Below are positions 12,541-23,639 of a stretch of 64,000 nucleotides of DNA, in pieces. Both the position numbers and the translations under genes were made by a program. This DNA is from Lunularia cruciata (Eukaryota; Streptophyta; Marchantiopsida; Lunulariales; Lunulariaceae). The notes under the pieces are model-generated. The model had not been told where the DNA came from, did no database searches, and was given only the letters and a program-made list of their open reading frames with translations. Location: contig OX419758.1 in assembly GCA_948567375.1 (NCBI GenBank), forward strand, positions 11,971,001 to 12,035,000, in the 5' to 3' direction. The stretch's first letter is position 1. Each line of letters opens with the position of its first letter.

Positions 12541-12976
12541 TTATTGCGTTAAACCGCTTTGAAGGCCCTATGCTTCAACTGGGCGTGCTTTCTACGTGCT
12601 CTTAACGGGCTTTTTGGACAGCTTCAGCTCCACAATCTCAAACTCCCGCCTTAGTTAAAGGCAGCCGCTACACTGCGCAGATGGAAGTGAAGGTGCAAAA
12701 GCAACATAGTAAACTTAATCTTTCTGCACCTATAGGTTTTTGCGTAAATTTTCACAACATGGACTGATCTTCTAAAAGAAACCACTATTTCTTATTTGCT
12801 TGACCACGAAACAATGATTGAATTCCGCATATAAACATCATGAAACACAATTTTCATGTCTGAGCAAATTCCATAGTCAAACTATAGGGTACGTATAGGC
12901 TAGACCAAAATAGACATGTCATCCATACATCCAGCTAATCTAAAGGTGTAACTTGTTCACATGTCACCTATCTTTG
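12541..12976. other. No recognised gene
   Basis: This is the spacer between the terpene synthase duplication and retroelement A. It has only short unsupported ORFs. It ends in tacc (12977-12980), which is repeated directly after the far end of element A. Confidence 0.45.
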
Positions 12977-12980
12977 TACC

Positions 12981-13643
12981 TGTCGTGCGTATATACATCG
13001 CTACACAACATACATCGCTGTCAACATCATACACTATAAAAGCACAACTCACACATAAGTCATACATATACTCTAAAGTGCCACAATAATCAGATTGCTT
13101 AACACTTTAAACTCAACTCAACTCAGATCAGTACTTGATCTATCACTCTATAAACTGCCAACAACTGTGCACTGATTACAGTCAAGCCACACCCACTCAA
13201 GCATAGAGAATCCAAGTGACGCTCGCCGGCCTCTGTCCACCATAGCCAGGAACTCGAAGGCTCAACATCAGAGAAGTGAGCTCTCTGGAGCTCACTTCGA
13301 AACTATACCCCCTGGACTCGAGCTAGCCCTAAAACCCTAACGGTCCCGCTGACGGCACACTCGACGGTGCAAACGGTGCAAAGTGACGGTGGGCCCCACC
13401 GTGAAGTCAGTACCCCGAACACGAAATCTAACCATCGGAAAGTAGTCCTTGAGAAACTACTAGAATAACTCTAACTACCATCACTGGAACTCCAGTGTCC
13501 GAGCATCTAGATGCGGAACTACAAATGGCATGATAGCTGTCGTGCGTATATACATCGCTACACAACATACATCGCTGTCAACATCATACACTATAAAAGC
13601 ACAACTCACACATAAGTCATACATAGACTCTAAAGTGCCACAA
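12981..13643 (-). repeat. 3' terminal repeat region of element A, LTR bracketed by 108-bp repeats
   Basis: The core at 13088-13535 matches the 5' LTR (22478-22928). It is preceded and followed by a 108-bp direct repeat at 12980-13087 and 13537-13644 that differs at one base. The polypurine run abuts the inner repeat, and the target duplication tacc abuts the outer one, so by position the 3' terminal unit is repeat-LTR-repeat, while the 5' LTR has only the core. Core ends have decayed (TATCATGCC instead of TGTCACGCC). Confidence 0.65.
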
Positions 13644-13811
13644 TCGCCCCCCTAGCTGGCGGTTAGGTCCCTCTAACTCCAGATAGCCATCTACTCTAAG
13701 TATATGGTATACCCTCTAATGGGCAAAGATCAGGAGGCCGGGTGCTATGGAGCCCCATCGTTAGTCGCCTGTCTGCAATCTATACCATATAAAGAATGAA
13801 CTAGCTATAGG

Positions 13812-16800
13812 TCAAGTACATCTAGGACATAACCACTATCCTTGAGGAACCACCGTGAGGGGAGGAGTCATACATGCCATATGCCATCCTCTCGAACAGC
13901 TATCACACACTAACATAGTAGCAGCTCCACCAGAAGAGCCACATAACATACACCTCAAGCCTGCACGTACAAGTGCCAAGCTTGGGTCCATAGTACCATC
14001 AATGTTTGGAAGGTGGCATGGCGCACAATTGTGCACATGATCCTTCCAAACAACACCATCACGTCCTTCTAACACAAGGACTCCAGATGGCAAAACCTCG
14101 CACACTCTCAAGATAGTGCGGCCTGTAGAAACATCAAGTGTCATCGGTGCTGACTGCTGTAGATATACATAGTCACCTGGATGAAATTGACGGATCGAGG
14201 GTCTATAACCTCCTCCTCGAATGGTAGCATAGCGTAAAGTATCTCTATGTTGAGCAATCGCCAAGTTCTCAAAGGCCATCGGCATCACTCTCCGAAAGAT
14301 CTCTGCACGCTGAGAACATGCGCTCATCCATACATCGGGGTCATCCAAGTCCAAAACTACAGTAGCATCTCGATGAATGGCTGCAGGTAAATCTGGATCT
14401 CGTCCATAGAGTAGAAAGTATGGAGAGAAGGATGCTAAGGAGGCTTGCCGGCTGAACCGATAGCCCATGGCCAACCAAGGTAACTGGAGATCCCAATCTC
14501 CCAAGTGGCCTCTCTGCAAACCATACTTTTGCAATCCTCTCTTCACCGTCTGAACCACTCTCTCTGCTAAGCTATCTGCCTCAGGGTGATCTCGGGATGT
14601 AGTACGATGATCAATCAAAGCCTTGTCACATAAGACCTGAAACTCTCCCAAGAACTCTGTACCCTGATCAGTCAAAACCTCAGCTGGTGCACCAAAATGA
14701 CTAAGAACTCGATCCAGGAACGAGTAAGCTGTCCCTTCACTAGACTTGTCAGGAAGTGCCACCAACTCAATCCACTTGGAGAAGTGCTCCACCATCACCA
14801 AAACATACCGATGATGTCTCACAATCAGCGGTAAAGGTCTGGCAAAGTCCAAACTCCAACGGTAACCCAATCCCATGATAGGTAATGGGTGTAACTGTGG
14901 CGTAGGAGCATTGAATGATGCTCTAACTCGGTCACAAACCACACATCTGGCAACAAACTGCTGTACCTCGGTCTGCATACCGCGCCACCAATAATGACTC
15001 TGGAGTAAGCTATATGTATGCTTTACTCCAAAATGTCCTAGCTCCTCATGAGCATGACGGACCAACTGTGGTCTCTGTGATGGAAGTGGTACTACTCGCA
15101 CTCTACCATCCTCCCATACATGCAAAAGGTGTCTACCCTCCAATCTGAACCGTCTGGCTCGCTGAAGAACACGGTCTCTCTCCTTGGCCCCAATTGTGCC
15201 ACCCACAACACCAGTGCAAAGATAGTCCATCGATAAGACATCATCATGAATGCCTCGCTGGACTGTACCAATATCTTCACTCTCTGGATCTGTGACCTCA
15301 ATAACTCCTCCTGTATGCGCTAAGAGAGATACCACCAAAGTCTCTGCAAATATACACAGAAAGGCCGATGCATGCCAACCTGGCACCATCTCCTCATCTG
15401 TCTCACCATGCCAACGTGCTCCGGTCTGATCCTGCTGGCTGGGACATGGGTTTCTACTCAACCCATCTGCATCATGGTTCACCACTCCAGGTCTGTGAAC
15501 AACCGTGAAATCATACTCCTGTAAAATCAGAGCCCATCGTGCAAGCTTCCCTGAAAGCTTGTCGGACTCCATCAACCACTTCAGCGGCTGATGATCAGTG
15601 ATGAGAGTGAAGGGGTTACCAAATAGGTAACATCGGAAATGTGCTACTGCCCAAACTGCTGCCAAGCACTCTCCCTCATATGAACTATACTTCGCCTCCG
15701 CTGAATTGTTGGAGCGACTAGCATAGGCCACCACAAACTCCTTCTCCTCATCATCATGCTGGGTGAGCACCGCTCCAAGCCCCAACATACTCCAATCAGT
15801 GTGAACCTGAAATGGTCGACCCCTGATTGGTCTCCTCAAAATAGGAGCAGATGTCAACCTCTCCTTGAGCTCTACAAAAGCTCTCTCCTGCTCATCTCCC
15901 CAACACCACTCCTGTGTAAGCTTGGTCAGCTTCGTCAAGGCCTTGGCAATGGCACTAAATCCTCTAACATAGCGGCGATAGAAGTTCGCCAACCCAAGGA
16001 ATGCTCGCACTCTGCTCACATCCGTAGGCCGAGGAATACGTGCAATAGCCTCCACCTTGGTCTGCTGAACACCAAGTCCTCCGGGGTAGATAGTGTGACC
16101 CAAATACTCAACCTGCTTGTGGAAGAACCTACACTTCCCAAGATGTAGTTTGAGTCCATGAGATCTCAACCTCTCAAACACCTCCAACAACTGTCTCTCA
16201 TGCTCCTCCACAGTAGTGCTATAGACCAAAATGTCATCAATATAACACCGAGCAAAATCCAATCCAGCTAGGATCCTATCCATGACCCTCTGGAACTCAG
16301 CAGGAGCGTTCTTCAACCCAAATGGTAAGAACCTCCACTGATATAACACATCCTTGCCGTGAGGATCAATAGCCCAAAATGTTGTCTTGGACTTATCCTC
16401 CTCCTTGATCGGCAACTGATGATATCACGCTCGTAGATCCAAAGTACTGAAGACCTTTGCATGCCCAATCGCATCAAAAATCTCCTCCGGTGTAGGCATG
16501 GCATACCGATCAGCCCTGGTCTGTCGGTTGATAGGACGGTAATCTCCACACATCCGCCTATCTGTATAGTTGCCATGCATATCCTTCTTGGCTGGCATCA
16601 CTATCGCTGATGCATACTCTCCATGTGAAATCTCCACCAAACCAGCCTCAAAAAGGTCACTACTCCGGCTCTGAATCAATGTCCTCTCCATCTCACTATA
16701 TTGATAAGGACGTCGGAAAACAGGTGTGTCGCTAGTCAGCTCAATCCGTATACCAGGTCCCTTCAGAGCACCCAAATCCTTCATACTGAAGGCAAAACAA

Positions 16801-16817
16801 CTCGTGTGACTCCTCAA
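13812..16817 (-). pseudogene. Element A pol: reverse transcriptase, RNase H, integrase, PHD finger
   Basis: RT begins near 16817 and is cut by one TGA near 16424 (a GGA glycine codon expected in LRAGYHQL). The following 859-codon frame (16415-13836) has the RT segments FLPFGLKNAP and YIDDILVYS (catalytic YIDD, residues 58-61). RNase H follows (FQVHTDWS, YEGECLAAVWA, LITDHQPLKWL), then the integrase zinc site (HEELGHFGVKH with CVVC) and a DDE core (SLDFA, LTDQGTEF, AERVVQ). The end is a PHD finger: CMLC, CDSC, HMAC, then a TAG at 13836-13838, and in the same frame beyond it W-LCPRC, which supplies the last Cys pair and ends at a TGA near 13812. A single nonsense change thus truncates a C4HC3 PHD domain. 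No chromodomain is present at the usual place. Confidence 0.9.
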
Positions 16818-16925
16818 GAACCTCCAAACCCTCCGTCTTTCCTCTCCAGTAAGCTTGGGTCCAAGATCTGGCTCCCAAGTATCCTCTGTAACTGTAGTAG
16901 GAGTGGAAGACGTACTGACTGGCTG

Positions 16926-17237
16926 CTACACTGGGCCCTTGGGAGCAATAGTGTCATGCTCCCGACCACTAGAGGTCCCAACCTCTGTGTGAAAAACTCC
17001 CTCCACTCTGGCTGCAAGCTCCATACGTCCTCTGGCTGCATCCCATGTGGACCAAGGGTGTAATCCAAGTAGCCCACGCTCACCTGGATGGACTCCAAGT
17101 AGACCACTCTCCCTAGTAGCTATTGGATGTGTCCCAAGAATACCATGTCCACTCGGTCCATCGCCCCCAGCATGTGCTTGAATCGTCTTGATCGGCACAG
17201 GGCTCACAAGTGTCCGAGTGGTGATGCCTATTAAGCG
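16926..17237 (-). other. Element A linker between methyltransferase and RT, with in-frame TAG
   Basis: The linker has short glycine/histidine-rich repeats (GLLGVHP, GLLGLHP) and ends in a TAG at 16926-16928. The RT frame resumes in the same phase directly after it. Element B has the same TAG at the same site (63768-63770), so this stop predates both insertions or is functional. Confidence 0.7.
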
Positions 17238-18216
17238 CATCCTACGCTGCTCTGCCAAACCAAGGCTCACAATCCAGGTCAAACAGTTCAGGTCCATAGC
17301 CTGACCTAACACCTGACGCTTGGATGCCTCTGACACTGCTGGAACAGCGGTAATACCGGTGCGAAAACCCATCACCCGCTCTCTCTCATCAGCATTGGGC
17401 TCCACCAACTGCTATAATTGTGAGTCCCAAACAAGTCCAGGTCCTCCCTCTCGAAAAGCATGAGAGCCTGGGAAACTCATGAGTGTGGAAAATGCAGCTC
17501 TAGGCTGTCCAACTAGGTTCACCACTGCCATAGGTGACCTATCAGCCACTACCACTGTCTGAGACTGACGCCCAACATCCAAGATATCATCAACAAGGAT
17601 GTGGTCAAGTCGCTGAATCCCATCATAACTACGTTGTAGAACCTCTCTGGGTAAAAGGTTCGTCCACCAAAGACGAAGACGATGAGCCCGTGATCCCACT
17701 CTGGCTGCATCTAACAATACAGCAGGTCCCATCCATGAATGGACCTGATGTGTACTCGCCACCACTCTAGTGCGAGAATCACCCATCAATGGAACGTTCT
17801 CCAAAAGGTAAGCTGGAGAAACAGACTGATGAACCTGGAGATGTCGGTAGTATCCGTAACATCTCCCAAAACACACTAGAATGAGGATCCTGAAGACCCA
17901 AACCGCGGCCTGCACGTGTATGTCCCTGACATGGCCATCTAGAAATCACCAAGTGAATAGGCCCATGTCTCTCTAGGTCATGCGCCCCCAGTAAGGAAAT
18001 GTCTCCTGGTAAGGCCTTCTGGTAACCTCTGACTGCTGACATCGGTAATAACTCCGGATACCGATAGGCCAAGTGTGCCACATGATGTAGAGAGACTCGC
18101 CTAGCAGTCTCATCTCTCTCTACATACAAGTACCTCTATACTCGAATACCCGCCTGTAACACCGCAGCTAGTCCGGTGCTGATCCCACCAAACAACTCCA
18201 ATAGGCATATCCCCTC
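17238..18216 (-). pseudogene. C5-cytosine DNA methyltransferase domain of element A (DNMT3-like order)
   Basis: Motifs appear in canonical order. Motif I is LELFGGISTGL (SAM binding). The catalytic loop is WPCQG, with its Cys codon at 17929-17931. Motif VI is LLENV, motif VIII is SRAHRLRLWW. A target-recognition-sized spacer with LMSFPGSHAF follows, then the motif IX/X region RERVMGF..RQVLGQAMDLNCLTWI. Enzymes of this family transfer methyl from S-adenosylmethionine to cytosine C5. The order I-IV-VI-VIII-IX-X differs from the permuted DRM arrangement and fits DNMT3 better than DRM; the PCQG wording is also seen in other C5 MTases, so the subfamily is inference. Breaks are a TAG after motif I (18136), a one-base insertion near 17857 and a TAG at 17412. 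It lies between protease and RT in the element's polyprotein. Confidence 0.88.
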
Positions 18217-19780
18217 TACTGGGTACTGCCAAGCAATGAGTGTGGTATCCAGAGGTGTCAAAGCAATCGCCTCTGGAGGCTCATCCTCACACTCATCCCC
18301 TGATGGTACGAAGGCTCCACTCCAAGCCTGCTGCACCAACTGATCTGCATGTTGCTGCAATGCCTCCTCTGAACTCCACAATGGAACATCCAAGGTGGAT
18401 GGAACAATCCCACTCGTACTCCATAGCCGAGTGATCTCCTCTGGTACTGGAGTATCCTCTGCATGGACGTTCCCCTCCAACAAGTCACCAAGCCAAGTGA
18501 CTGCACCGCTGAAAGCCAAAACTGATGCTGCCATGGTCCCGGACTGTAGTGAGCCAAGACTGCCACTATTGAAGCGTACTGGTAGGCGACATACCCGTCC
18601 CTCACCAGACTGCCAACCAGGTCTATAAGAGGTTGTCTCTTCCCAATAGTCAATGCTAAAACCCATAGGGTATAACACTGCTCCCCCAACTAGCACATCA
18701 TAGGACTCAGCTATCGTTGCAATAGCCTGAGCTCTCACCACCGAGCTATCAGTCGGATGACCAGGCTGAACCTGGACAACAAGGTCTCCACGTGTGATGT
18801 ACTGTGTCAAACCACCACCTAGAGATATCTGGATCTGAAATGGACACCTCTCTACATCGGTCTTCCGTTACTCCAGACCAACAACTACAGCCTTCCCCAA
18901 CATAAGGGGCTGCGCACTAGAGTCTAACAAGACTCTCTGTGGTGTATAGACCTTCCCTGAAGGTCCCACTAAATGAAAGATCCCCCTCTGGTTATCCAAT
19001 AGGACAACACCAGGTGTAAACCACGCTCTCTCAAAGGCCGGTCTAGCTGGCAACTCCTCCAGTCTAGCCGCTGCTGCCTGCCATAAACCACTGGTCGCTG
19101 AACGGATCCCATGCTCCTCAACCAAGTCAGCTCCACTACCAACCACCTCTGCTCTAGTAGTAGGAACTGCACCATCCCTACTCTCACACAACGTGGCAGC
19201 CAACCGGAACACTAGGGCTGGGTCAACTCCCAATGTAAACATGTCATTGGCTGAAAATAAAGGATGCCGCATAATCAGCTGAGCCGCCCCCAACATCATG
19301 CTAGACTCAGTCTGTGTAGTAGCAGGTGGCTTACTAGCAGGTACTCCATCAGGTACTCCATCACCACCTACCACACCTGCACTGGGACGTCTAGGAACCA
19401 TGGATGTCGTCTGCAATGCCTCAGATAGCGTGAAAGACTGGGGAAGTCTGACCTGTCTCCCAACCTCTCCTCTCTGTGGGTCCAACTCCACTGATGCTCC
19501 TCTAGGCTCTGGAGCACGTACTGCACTCCTAGTCACTACCGCAGATGCATCCACCTGTGCTGCTCCGCACATGAAGTCCAAAGCATCTCTATCACCAGCA
19601 TATGAGGTGGAAGCCTCAGCACCCGAATCTGATCTCCTCTGAGCAATAGCCATACTAGCCAATCTCTGCTCCAACTGCTCAATCCGAGTAGCCATAGCTA
19701 TGTCAGAAGTAAGGGCAGGTACTGCACCCTTACTAGGTGTAGATCCTCTACCACCACCTCTACCACCTCGTCCTCCATGA
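18217..19780 (-). pseudogene. Element A protease and low-complexity linker
   Basis: A retropepsin-type site is recognisable at about 18930 as RVLLDSSAQPLMLG; element B has DSGA here, so the catalytic DSG has become DSS in A. The domain closes with YDVLVGGAVLYPMGF, like the ILLG flap-end motif of retropepsins. Upstream is a Gly/Arg-rich stretch (GGRGGRGGGRG) and a disordered Ser/Pro/Gly region. A TAA near 18868 interrupts the frame (TTA leucine in B). Downstream an acidic stretch (DECEDEPPEA) leads into the methyltransferase. Confidence 0.75.
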
Positions 19781-21022
19781 ACTGGAGCTCCTCTACTACC
19801 TGCCATAGCAGCCCTACCACTCCGTAACTCCGGGTGTAGGTCAAAACACCGGTCACTAGTATGACCAAATCTATGGCAGTGCTCATACTGCCTCTGTGCT
19901 GGCTGTGATGCACCAGAGGTATCAGGTCCGCTGCCCTGAGTACACTCTCTCCTATGGTGAGGTCCACCACAAGTCCAACAAGCAACACCACCACTCACTG
20001 GCTGCTGCTGACCCGAAAATGAGGGTAAGGGTCTAACTCCACTAGGCCCTCCACTCGCTCCATAGGATCTGGGCTGTCCACCCTGTCCTCAAAAACCAAC
20101 TGGGCGTGGTGCACTCTGCTGCACTCTGCTGCACTCTAGAAGAAGTCACAACCGTGGATGAGGTCTCCCTACCAAATCCAGATGCCACCACTCTCTCCTC
20201 CACCATGTTGAGCTCAATACGCTCAGCCAAACCAAAGACTACTGCCAAAGTGGGCGAAGTAGCCTGCAACAACGTAGCATCACGAACTCTACGTCGCAAC
20301 TCCCTATCCAGTATCTCATACCAAAACTGGACTGCCTGGGCCTCAGTAACTCCCTGAGTGAAACTGATCAGCCGCCTCATGCGAGTGTATGCCTCGTGTA
20401 GGCTCTCTCCAGCCTTCCGTTGGAACTCCTGCAAGCTCCTCAGCTTGTCAGTCCGCACTCCTTGGTAGTTCTGCCTCAAACATAGGAAGAACTCAACCAT
20501 GGGGTTAAACCCCGGTACCACACCACCTCCTGCAGTGGTACCTCCACTCGTAGTAGCACTATCTCCAGCTAGTGCACCTCCACTAGCTCCACCCACACTA
20601 CTCGAGCTAGAACTCGTAGGTACAGCCGATCTACTCCTGGCCACCGAGCCTGAAGTAATAGAGACATAGTGAGGAGACCAATACTGTCTCCATAACTCAA
20701 TCTCCTCCAAATGAGCTCTCTTGAACTCATGGTAATCGTCCATCGGTGAACCCTCCAAGTGCTGAAACAACCCCTTCCATGCCATGAAAGGTGTGAACAA
20801 AGTCGGGTTCCGCATCTGCTGCAGATCACACCAACTATTGAACTCCTGGATGAAGTCATCCAACTCAATGGTATCCACTGTACCAGAGTAACGCCTAGGG
20901 CCTTTGGAGGCCCCATAAATCTTGTCCATGTCCCACAACAACGGTGCGGACACACCAAGTGCACTCTCAACTGAATCAGCTCCTATGTCAAACTCCAACT
21001 CAGAGTCAATCTCCTCCCTCAC
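19781..21022 (-). pseudogene. Element A gag with two zinc knuckles
   Basis: The gag core includes LDDFIQEFNSWCDLQQ, FTPFMAWKGLFQHLEG and the capsid-like stretch KLRSLQEFQRKAGESLHEAYTRMRRL, typical of Ty3 retrotransposon gag. Two nucleic-acid-binding knuckles follow: CWTCGGPHHRREC (one residue short of the CCHC norm) and CEHCHRFGHTSDRC (canonical CCHC). A 10-bp duplication (agcagagtgc, near 20118-20139) shifts the frame before the knuckles, and a TGA follows where B has CGA. No ATG lies at the upstream end of the frame, so the start codon is unclear. Confidence 0.8.
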
Positions 21023-22477
21023 TGGGACCTAAGATACAGGCTGATACCGAGCACCACTCCGAGTAAACCCACTGCGTACTGCAGGGCTAACTCCTCTGGA
21101 ATCTCCAAAGAACTCCGTCGTGACCACGTAACTGCAACAGCAAACCCGAACCACCAACTGCAACCGCAAGTCGCAACCGCAAGTACCCCACCAAGTGCCA
21201 ACACCACCACGTGCCAACACCAACTAAACACCACCCACTAATGTAACTCTACCGAGATAACTACACTAGGGGAAGGGCAACCTGTAACCTGCCATCATAA
21301 CATGCACTCTCACGGTCTGCAGGTCATCAGTTCCTGCCTCACCGGAGAGAAACAAAGGTAGTCTGACTGGTCATCACTCCAGCCTCACCACCGAGAGCAC
21401 ACCAGAGCACCAACGCTCAAAAGTCAGGGCACCTCACACAAACGTGGTGCACAAACAGGAAGCAGAGAATGGAGGGGATCCAATCACAAGAAATCTAAAC
21501 GAAAACACTCCATCTCATAACACAACACGGGACTGACTCTGCCACCATTTGGCATTTGACATAAGAGTAGTTCGTATCTAAGTCCTAAGCTACCAGGATC
21601 ACCAAGAATGGGATCAAACTGCCTCTACTAGCCAAAGCTACATGTGTATAGATAACAGTGGCACAGTCACTATGACAACAAGTGAGGGTGGACCAGTTGG
21701 CTAGGGCACCAGTCTAGGAACAAGAGATCTAGGGGTCAAACCTTGTTGCGCACAATCTAGCAAGAAAGGCAGATTTTGCCAACCAATGACCAAGATCTAC
21801 ACTAAACTAGCTAGCCTCACGCCAGCAAGCTGGCTTGCTGGCCCTTCTAGGCCTTCGTAGCCTCTCATAGCCCACAGCCCTATGCCTCAAAGCGTCAAAG
21901 CCTCGAAGCCTCGAAACGCCGAAATTCAGCCAAATGAGGCCTTTCTTGTTGCCACTTCGAACCTCCTCCAAAATTGGCGAAACTTCTCCAAATCTGCAAA
22001 ACTCCTCCAAACTAGCGAAACTTCTCCAAATCTGGCCAAACAGCAAAACTCCTCCAATTCTGGCCCAAAATCTGACGTAAACCCTAAAGATGGATGTCCG
22101 CCAAATCCCCCGCTAACTTTCCACTCGAGCCAAATTGACAAAACGGGTTTTTCCAAATCACAATTTCATGAGAAGAGCTTTCCAACTCCACCTTCAATTT
22201 CACTTTCTGAGCCCAACTCGTAGCAAATTGGTCTTGCCTTCACCTCCTGAGCTCAAAATCACAACACTGCTCGAAAATTGCTCCTTCTTTGCTCAAAATT
22301 TAGCCAGCGCTTCCGCACACCGTCCGCCTAACTGCCAATTTTGCATCAACTACACGAGCTTCTGCACACTAGGGAAACATAGAACCTGAATCGAGCTACC
22401 ACGATCCACCGAGCTTGGAGATACCACCAACACTCAACGTTCTTGCACCCGATTTCCCCCTGACTTCACTTCTCTGA
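21023..22477 (-). other. Element A leader (5' UTR), with tRNA-like segment and short tandem repeats
   Basis: About 1.45 kb between the 5' LTR and gag. At 21686-21765 the plus strand reads like a tRNA or tRNA-derived SINE fragment, with a box-A-like tggaccagttgg and a box-B-like gggtcaaacc. At about 21960-22070 is a minisatellite of 17-20 bp units of the type cgaaacttctccaaa. Just inside the LTR the strand reads atcagagaagtg, a weak partial match to an initiator-Met primer site. Confidence 0.6.
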
Positions 22478-22928
22478 TGTAATCAGATTGCTTAACACTT
22501 TCAACTCAACTCAACTCAGATCAGTACTTGATCTGTCACTCTATAAACTGCCAACAACTGGGCACTGATTACAGTCAAGCCACACCCACTCAAGCATAGA
22601 GAATCCAGGTGACGCTCGCCGGCCTCTGTCCACCATAGCCAGGAACTCGAAGGCTCAACATCAAAGAAGTGAGCTCTCTGGAGCTCACTTCGAAACTATA
22701 CCCCCTGGACTCGAGCTAGCCCTGAAACCCTAACGGTCCCGCTGACGGCACACTCGACGGTGCAAACGGTGCAAAGTGACGGTGGGCCCCACCGTGAAGT
22801 CAATACCCCGAACACAAAATCTAACCATCGGAAAGTAGTCCTTGAGAAACTGCTAGAATAACTCTAACTACCATCACTGGAACTCTAGTGTCCGAGCATC
22901 TAGATGCGGAACTACAAATGGCGTGACA
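22478..22928 (-). repeat. 5' LTR of element A
   Basis: This is a 451-bp repeat that reads on the minus strand TGTCACGCC...CTGATTACA. It matches the 5' LTR of element B (57808-58257) and the core of A's 3' terminal region. The target duplication tacc follows at 22929-22932. Confidence 0.9.
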
Positions 22929-23130
22929 TACCTAATCCCATAGGGAAATTTCCATGGACTAGATTTCTTTTGACTATATAATAAAGAAAGTGCTTCTTTG
23001 GGATACCAAAGTTTGAAGGTGAAACTTGTGTTTTTTCTTATATGTTTCTCTACTATGCTATGCTCGGAATATTATAAAAACTTTTCATTTAACTTGGATT
23101 GCATTAAAAGAAAACGGTTGAAAATAACTT
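22929..23130. other. AT-rich flank between element A and relic F
   Basis: No gene is seen. It may be the left part of the 5' LTR of F, but no clear match to the 3' LTR of F was found before about 23130. Confidence 0.35.
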
Positions 23131-23639
23131 CTTGAGAAGATTCTCAAGATGCTCTCTATAAATATTAAAAAATAAACTCATGCAAGGTATTTAAAGTTTC
23201 ACACACTCAAGTGTCACAATATGATCTTCTACTCTCATATTCCTCTCATCAATCTTGGTCTTTTAGATTGATATTAGAGTAAAAATGAGATGGATAGAAT
23301 TTATGGACTACAAAATCTAGTTTTTCCAAACCATTGGAATTATTGTGTCCAAGTATTATTCAAGCATCATTTCATATAGTTCATCACCTCAAACTTTTGG
23401 GCAGAATTTTTTGAATATGTTCATCTTGTCTTAGGAACCCTTGGTACTTCCAATCATAACTTATGAAGATAAGGGGATGTGTTGCATCTATTTGTTAATA
23501 ATAGATAAATTAGTAATAATATGATAGAGTACTAGCCATGGCCCAAGGTTATCATTACTATGTAATAACAAATCAAACACCTTACTCAATTGTTGGATGA
23601 ACAACCCCATCAACGATAAAAGCACATAGAGAGAGCACC

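Larger units (their letters stand above)
12981..22928 (-). mobile_element. Ty3/gypsy element A carrying a DNA methyltransferase and PHD finger
   Basis: This is a full-length minus-strand element. The 4-bp sequence tacc flanks it at 12977-12980 and 22929-22932 and fits a target-site duplication; the outer ends read TG..CA. Order on the minus strand: 5' LTR (22928 to 22478), long leader, gag with zinc knuckles, protease, cytosine methyltransferase, linker, RT, RNase H, integrase, PHD finger, a polypurine run (aggggggcg, ending near 13645), and a complex 3' terminal region. The coding part is close to element B at 57808-64000. Several stops and at least two frameshifts make this copy non-autonomous. 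No chromodomain was found. It sits beside or inside the old element F. Confidence 0.9.

Noticed and set aside
12980-13644. The 108-bp repeats as LTRs of a TRIM (miniature LTR) element
   Set aside because: Ends can be read TG..CA, but what lies between is the LTR of element A itself, and the tacc target duplication pairs with the far end of A, so a separate TRIM is not supported.
13855-14040. Plus-strand ORFs across element A, e.g. 13855-14040, 15756-16148, 17534-17770 and 19298-19642
   Set aside because: They are antisense shadows of the minus-strand polyprotein, and the same shadows occur on the opposite strand of B.
13836-14200. A chromodomain at the end of the methyltransferase element
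   Set aside because: No WEP or GYP type motif is present; the Cys/His pattern fits a PHD finger instead.
21686-21765. A functional tRNA gene
   Set aside because: Box-like motifs are present but no clean anticodon or acceptor stem could be paired; at best it is a tRNA-derived fossil.
21960-22070. Regularly spaced short repeats resembling a CRISPR array
   Set aside because: Units are contiguous and irregular without unique spacers, and lie in a eukaryotic retroelement leader.
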